This document shows, one piece after another, positions 60,301 through 64,000 of a stretch of 64,000 nt of DNA. The translations under genes were made by a program, and so were the position numbers. Under the pieces are notes generated by a model that ran no database searches, was not told the DNA's origin, and worked only from the letters and a program-made list of their open reading frames with translations. Source of the DNA: Sinorhizobium glycinis (GTDB lineage: Bacteria; Pseudomonadota; Alphaproteobacteria; Rhizobiales; Rhizobiaceae); assembly GCF_001651865.1 (NCBI RefSeq), contig NZ_LPUX01000053.1, positions 868,001 to 932,000 of the forward strand, in the 5' to 3' direction. Numbering within the stretch: the first letter of the stretch is position 1; every line of letters begins with the position of its first letter.

Positions 60301-63300
60301 GCTGTCGCCGGAGACCGGCGACATCGAGATCCGTTCGCGTGAACGCCTGTCGGAAGACGACTGGGCGGTGCATGCGGTGGCGAGAAGCCGCAAGCCGATA
60401 GCCGGAGCGAACGGAAAACTGCCCTCCATCTCCGGTCTGGCCAAGACAGGCACCGTCACTCCGGCGAAGGCCTACGACACGGCAAGGCAGTTCGGGCTCG
60501 ACTACGGCCCACACTTCCAGTTGCTCGCAAAGGCGGTCGCCTACGGGGAACGGCTGATCGAAGTCGAGCTGAAGGCACCGGCCGAAGCAGGGCATCCACT
60601 CGTTCGATATGCGCTCCATCCGATCTCCGTCGACGCGACCTTCCACGGGCTGGTGGCCCTCTTCGACCGCTTCACCGGCGAAAAGGGCGGCGCGCCTTAC
60701 ATTCCGGTCCGCTTCGGTTCGGTACGAGTCGTCAATGCAGGCAGGCCGATTGCCCGTGCGACGATCGAGATCCAGCGTGTCAGTGCCAATTCGATCAAGG
60801 CACGGTTTCACTTCTTCGATGCGGCGGGCGAGCCGGTTGCGCAATTCGACGATTGCCGTTTCCGCCGAACCTATCTGCGCAAGCACAAGACGCTCGACGG
60901 ACTGTCCTTCCATTACGAGTCGGTTCTGTCCGATGTGATACTGACCGGCACGAAGCTGGCCGGGACGGTGCCGGCGAAGCTTGCGGAAACGACCGGCGCC
61001 GACAGCGGCGTCGACAATGCGACACTGCTCTTCAATGCGTCCATCTATCGCGCCTGTCATGAAATCGCTCTCAAGCTGGCGCGGGGAAAGAGCACGATCC
61101 AGAGCAATGGCTTGCCTGGCGATTTCGCGTTCCAATGCTTCCTGACGAACTGCCTCTACGCACTCGAGGATGCCGGGCTCTGTGAACACCTGAACGGCAG
61201 CTGGAAAATCGCGCCGGAGTTCACCCTTCCGACCGTCGAAGAGATCCTCGGCGAGCTCTATGGTGAACGTCCCGACCGCGCCGTCGAAGCGGTGCTGATC
61301 AACAACGCCTATGCGGAAGCGATGAGCCGTCTCGACGTGCTGCTGGCCGGAACTGGCGAACCTGCGGCTTTCCAGTCGGGTTTCATCAGCGAGGCGACGC
61401 TCGACCATCAGGCTGTCCATTCGGCGGCAAGCCGTTCGCGCATGGATCAGGTCCTCGGCATGGTCGAACACGCCTTGGCCGCGCAGGTGAATGGCGCTCG
61501 ACTTCGCATCGTCGAGTTCGGCAGTGTCTCCGCAGGGTTCACGCGGCGCTTGGCCGATCTGGCGGCACGGCATGGAACGACCCTTTCGGTCGTCGAGCCG
61601 CGCGACAATGCCCAGCGCAATCTCGAAATCGCATTCGAGGAAGACGCCCATGTGCGCATTCTGAAGAAGAGCGAATTCACCGCGATAGGGCCCTTCGATC
61701 TCGCCGTCAGCGCTTCGGACAACCTGTACCAGTTGATCGAAGAGGACGCCGACATTCGCGTTGCGCTGCGTTCGATGTTGCGCGAAAGGGGCGCGCTGGT
61801 CGCTGCCGTCAGTGCTCCGTCGATCTTCGGCGACTTCGCCTTTGGTCTCTCCGACGGCTGGTTCGAACGCAGCCAGACCGCGGAGTTCGCGATCGGCAAG
61901 CTCGCCGCGGCGTCGCACTGGCAGAAATGTCTGACCGATCTCGATCTCAGCGACGTCAGCGTCAGCGATTGCGAGTGCCCGCACGGCACCACGATCCTGA
62001 TCGAGGCACGCGGCACTGCCGTCGCGGCAGGGCCGGCGGCAAACGATGCCGGTGCAAATCCGTATCTGGTGGTCGAAACGGACGCCCGGCACGGCCCGAC
62101 TCCTGCTGGGGCCATCCCCGTCTCCGTCTCGGGCGATATGGCCGCTGATGTCGCCCTGCTAAGCGCAGCGCTCGACAGGCTCGGCGAAAACCCGGTCCGC
62201 GCGGTTTTCGTGTCCGCGGCGGCAGACCACGCCGGCGACGTCGATTCCGCCTCGCTGCAGACGCAGGTGCTGGCGCTCAGCGCCTTTGCGGAAGCGCTGA
62301 AGCAGCGTGCCGGGAGCTCCGAGCCTGCCGGAGCCGAGCGTCCCCGCCTCGTGCTGGTGGCGCCGGGCGGCGCACCGGTGTCGCGATCCGCAAGTTCGGG
62401 CGTGAATTCGGGATTGTGGACATTCGTCCGCGTGTTGCAGAACGAATACGAATTCCTCGACGTTCATTCGCTCGATTTCTCCGATCCTGTCGGTGCGAGC
62501 CACGAGGACATGCTCGCTTCGGCGCTGCCGCTGCTCTCCATCCAGGGTTCCAACCGCGAGTGGCTGCTTGATCGGGCGACGGGCCTGGTCTCGGAAATCC
62601 GGGCCGTGTCCGGTCCTGCCGCCAGGACCGAAGGCAAGATCAGCGCTTTCTCGGCCGCTACCATTCGCCAGCGCGTCAGTTCCCAGGTCAGCAGCATCGC
62701 CTGGGAAGAAACCGATGTGCCGCGGGCGGGACCCGGTGAGATCGTCGTCTCCGTTGCCGCTACGGGGCTGAACTTCCGCGACGTCATGTGGGCGATGGGC
62801 CTATTGCCGGAAGAGGCGCTTGAGGACGGGTTTGCCGGCGCGACGATCGGCATGGAGCTTTCCGGACATGTGGTCGAGGTCGGGGAAGGCGTTGACGATC
62901 TCGCCGTCGGCGATGCGGTGATGGCGATTGCGTCTGCCGCCTTCTCGACGCATGCGGTCGTCTCCCGCGCGGGCGTCGCCAGACTGCCGCAGACGATCAG
63001 CCCGGTGGCCGCTGCCACGCTGCCGGTCGCCTTCCTCACCGCCTATTATGCGATGGTCGAGCTCGGCCGTATCCGGGCAGGCGAGACGATCCTCATCCAC
63101 GGTGCTGCCGGCGGGGTCGGCCTCGCTGCACTCCAGGTCGCCAAGCTGAAGGGCGCCAAGGTCATCGCCACGGCTGGAACCCGCGAAAAGCGACGTTTCC
63201 TGACGATGCTCGGGGTCGATCACGTGTTCGATTCCCGTTCGCTCGGCTTCGTCAATGACGTTCGCGCCGTGACCGGCGGCGAAGGGGTGGACCTCGTCCT

Positions 63301-64000
63301 CAACTCGCTCTTCGCCGAGGCGATGGAGCAGAGCCTCGCCCTCGTCAAACCTTTCGGGCGGTTCCTGGAACTCGGCAAGCGCGACTATTACGCCGACAGC
63401 AAGATCGGCCTCAGGCCGTTCCGGCGTAATGTCAGCTATTTCGGCATCGACGCGGACCAGCTCCTCGTCAACCAGCCGGAACTGACCAAGCGCATCTTCC
63501 TGGAGATCGGCGAACTCTTCGAGGAAGGCAGGCTGACGCCTCTTCCCTATCGCGCCTTCGATTTCGACGAAATCGGCAATGCCTTCCGGCTGATGCAGAA
63601 CGCCGGCCATATCGGCAAGATCGTCGTTCTCCCGCCGGTCGCCGGCAAGCACGAGATTGCCGCCAACCCGCGCAGGGGCATGAAGGTCGATCCGGACGGC
63701 ATGCACCTCGTCGTCGGCGGCATCGGCGGCTTCGGCCTCGCCGCTGCCAAGTGGCTCGTCGAGAAGGGCGCCCGCCACATCGCTCTCTGTTCACGCCGCG
63801 GCCAGCCGGATGCCGAGACGAGCGCGACGATCGAGCGCTGGCAGAAGGCCGGCGTGTCGGCATCGCTCCACGCCTGCGACGTCACCGATGCCGCCGCGGT
63901 GGAAGCGCTTCTTGCGACACTTCGGGCGCAGGCGCCGCTGCGCTCGATCGTGCATGCGGCAATGGTGCTCGACGATGCACTGATCGGCAACTTGAACCGC
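57377..64000 (+). CDS. rkpA: RkpA, modular type I polyketide/fatty acid synthase (5' part, runs off right edge)
   Basis: Large multidomain synthase thought to make a lipid carrier or primer for K-antigen production (rkp-1 region). The first 2208 codons are open to the window edge. Domains in order: ketosynthase (Cys171 in DTACSSS, His306 in HGTGT, His344 in KSNIGH), acyltransferase (Ser617 in GHSVGE), dehydratase (His921 in HVVDGKAILPGSGF, Asp1086 in SVDATFHG), a methyltransferase-like region at about 1300-1520 whose motif I (EFGSVSAGFTRR) is degenerate, enoyl reductase (HGAAGGVGLAALQVAK near 1908) and the start of a ketoreductase (VVGGIGGFGLAAAK near 2113). ACP would follow beyond the edge. 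No strong ribosome binding site before the ATG at 57377. Confidence 0.93.
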   Translation, partial: MTVEIIGRACLAPGAESPQALFKILRQGMCTVSSVPGDRWDLARFWHPVMGTQGKTYSFAAGVLDTIYDFDPAVFGMSQREAMYMDPQQRVLLRLAWRALEDANISIASLHGENVGVYIGASSLDHANLTVEDPAAAGPYFMTGNTLSIVSNRISHVFGLSGPSMTVDTACSSSLVALDQAMRALDAGEIDTAIVGGVNILAHPLPFVGFAQARMLSPEGLCRAYDNDGAGYVRAEGGVVFVLRRSDRARRERDRSHARIVASGVNSAGRTNGISLPSREAQANLLRAIYEGNDIDANQVAFVEGHGTGTKVGDPAEVWSIGTVIGAKRRAPVPIGSIKSNIGHTEPASGLFGMMKAVLALEHNYLPASLHFDTPNEHIDFEGLNVRVTANPIELLRGKRARLAGINSFGFGGANAHVVISDPDPVAQEKATAGSAGHVFLASAHTQSSLENLLKDYKATFASASKEQTRAIIAASGSNRTHMRHRFAARSDHPEDIVRAIASHLEKPGSDVGEVGEAPVKNAQVAFVFSGNGSQWAGMGVEAFRENLHFRQSFTSVSALFKFHADIDLKDLLTDPELDKRLADTKIAQPLLFAIQAALSDSLVAMGITPAAVFGHSVGEIAAAYAAGALSLVDAVSIVAKRSLHQDLLAGQGTMAAVMLGEEAANAFAEARGLDELCVAAVNAHNSVTISGPAHEITAFRDAARKAKIPVQILDINYPFHHPIIDRAKEAFLADIPDIAPRRTELTYLSTVTGSALDGTELDPDYWWKNVREPVRFQAAAEAALALGCRLFIEISPRPILASYVKETIKQAAVPATVVPTLLRDAGEKGQDPISASMARAVAHGAAVDRPSVYGKRDAFIELPTLPFEPVELRPQSTTDATDLFGRSGKPYRLSGWRSDPNSGSWKNHVDAHLFPDLAEHVVDGKAILPGSGFIEVAVSAAQQYYGSDEVEITNLEIVRPLELSDSRIMELSTTLSPETGDIEIRSRERLSEDDWAVHAVARSRKPIAGANGKLPSISGLAKTGTVTPAKAYDTARQFGLDYGPHFQLLAKAVAYGERLIEVELKAPAEAGHPLVRYALHPISVDATFHGLVALFDRFTGEKGGAPYIPVRFGSVRVVNAGRPIARATIEIQRVSANSIKARFHFFDAAGEPVAQFDDCRFRRTYLRKHKTLDGLSFHYESVLSDVILTGTKLAGTVPAKLAETTGADSGVDNATLLFNASIYRACHEIALKLARGKSTIQSNGLPGDFAFQCFLTNCLYALEDAGLCEHLNGSWKIAPEFTLPTVEEILGELYGERPDRAVEAVLINNAYAEAMSRLDVLLAGTGEPAAFQSGFISEATLDHQAVHSAASRSRMDQVLGMVEHALAAQVNGARLRIVEFGSVSAGFTRRLADLAARHGTTLSVVEPRDNAQRNLEIAFEEDAHVRILKKSEFTAIGPFDLAVSASDNLYQLIEEDADIRVALRSMLRERGALVAAVSAPSIFGDFAFGLSDGWFERSQTAEFAIGKLAAASHWQKCLTDLDLSDVSVSDCECPHGTTILIEARGTAVAAGPAANDAGANPYLVVETDARHGPTPAGAIPVSVSGDMAADVALLSAALDRLGENPVRAVFVSAAADHAGDVDSASLQTQVLALSAFAEALKQRAGSSEPAGAERPRLVLVAPGGAPVSRSASSGVNSGLWTFVRVLQNEYEFLDVHSLDFSDPVGASHEDMLASALPLLSIQGSNREWLLDRATGLVSEIRAVSGPAARTEGKISAFSAATIRQRVSSQVSSIAWEETDVPRAGPGEIVVSVAATGLNFRDVMWAMGLLPEEALEDGFAGATIGMELSGHVVEVGEGVDDLAVGDAVMAIASAAFSTHAVVSRAGVARLPQTISPVAAATLPVAFLTAYYAMVELGRIRAGETILIHGAAGGVGLAALQVAKLKGAKVIATAGTREKRRFLTMLGVDHVFDSRSLGFVNDVRAVTGGEGVDLVLNSLFAEAMEQSLALVKPFGRFLELGKRDYYADSKIGLRPFRRNVSYFGIDADQLLVNQPELTKRIFLEIGELFEEGRLTPLPYRAFDFDEIGNAFRLMQNAGHIGKIVVLPPVAGKHEIAANPRRGMKVDPDGMHLVVGGIGGFGLAAAKWLVEKGARHIALCSRRGQPDAETSATIERWQKAGVSASLHACDVTDAAAVEALLATLRAQAPLRSIVHAAMVLDDALIGNLNR

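Noticed and set aside
59447-62092. 881-residue minus-strand open frame
   Set aside because: Antisense shadow of rkpA, whose DH and methyltransferase-like domains are readable in the plus frame.

Overview
The window reads as chromosomal DNA of a rhizobium, most likely Sinorhizobium/Ensifer (S. meliloti or S. medicae group). The support is high GC, the rhamnose locus order rhaR-S-T-P-Q-U-K with divergent rhaD-rhaI, an icpA-type soluble chemoreceptor next to rhaK, the rkpU/rkpA capsule genes, two RIME-type intergenic elements and other palindromic repeats typical of this group. Species assignment is from memory of gene order, not from a search.

Layout. 1-1507: 5' part of a soluble globin-coupled chemoreceptor (minus strand). 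2196-13185: complete L-rhamnose catabolic locus: regulator, ABC importer, mutarotase and kinase on the minus strand; bifunctional aldolase/dehydrogenase and isomerase on the plus strand; a symmetric pair of operator candidates between them. 13462-16033: small membrane protein, small hypothetical, YbaK-type editing protein, a 28-residue Met-rich candidate microprotein and a GlxA/AraC-type regulator. 16039-42883: the unusual part of the window. 43071-49717: tRNA-Phe, yacG, maf, infA, phosphatase, UPF0262, hisD, DUF2948, murA, tRNA-Thr. 49800-55629: hypothetical proteins, a class A penicillin-binding protein, pncB, pncA. 55785-64000: rkpU and the first 2208 codons of the modular synthase rkpA, divergent from each other.

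The 16-43 kb island contains two enormous paralogous proteins (2358 and 1687 aa) built almost entirely from one octapeptide (about L-S-T-D-Q-I-A-A). The arithmetic is exact: protein 2 is 7 + 210 x 8 residues; protein 1 is 7 + 294 x 8 minus one residue, and that missing residue is visible as a single heptad. Octads are grouped into a 17-octad (136 aa, 408 bp) super-repeat. Between the two giant genes lies a three-gene operon for a TPR + GT41 (OGT/SPINDLY-like) glycosyltransferase, a second glycosyltransferase carrying an inserted lectin-like domain, and UDP-galactopyranose mutase (glf). Downstream lie a Gln/Asn/Gly-rich low-complexity protein, an acidic protein with four internal repeats, and a type I secretion ABC transporter plus its HlyD-family adaptor. 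I infer a locus that makes, O-glycosylates and exports Ser/Thr-rich surface fibres, possibly with galactofuranose added. None of those links is proven by sequence alone.

The rest is ordinary rhizobial chromosome: sugar catabolism, NAD salvage, peptidoglycan and histidine synthesis, and the K-antigen (rkp-1) lipid synthase.
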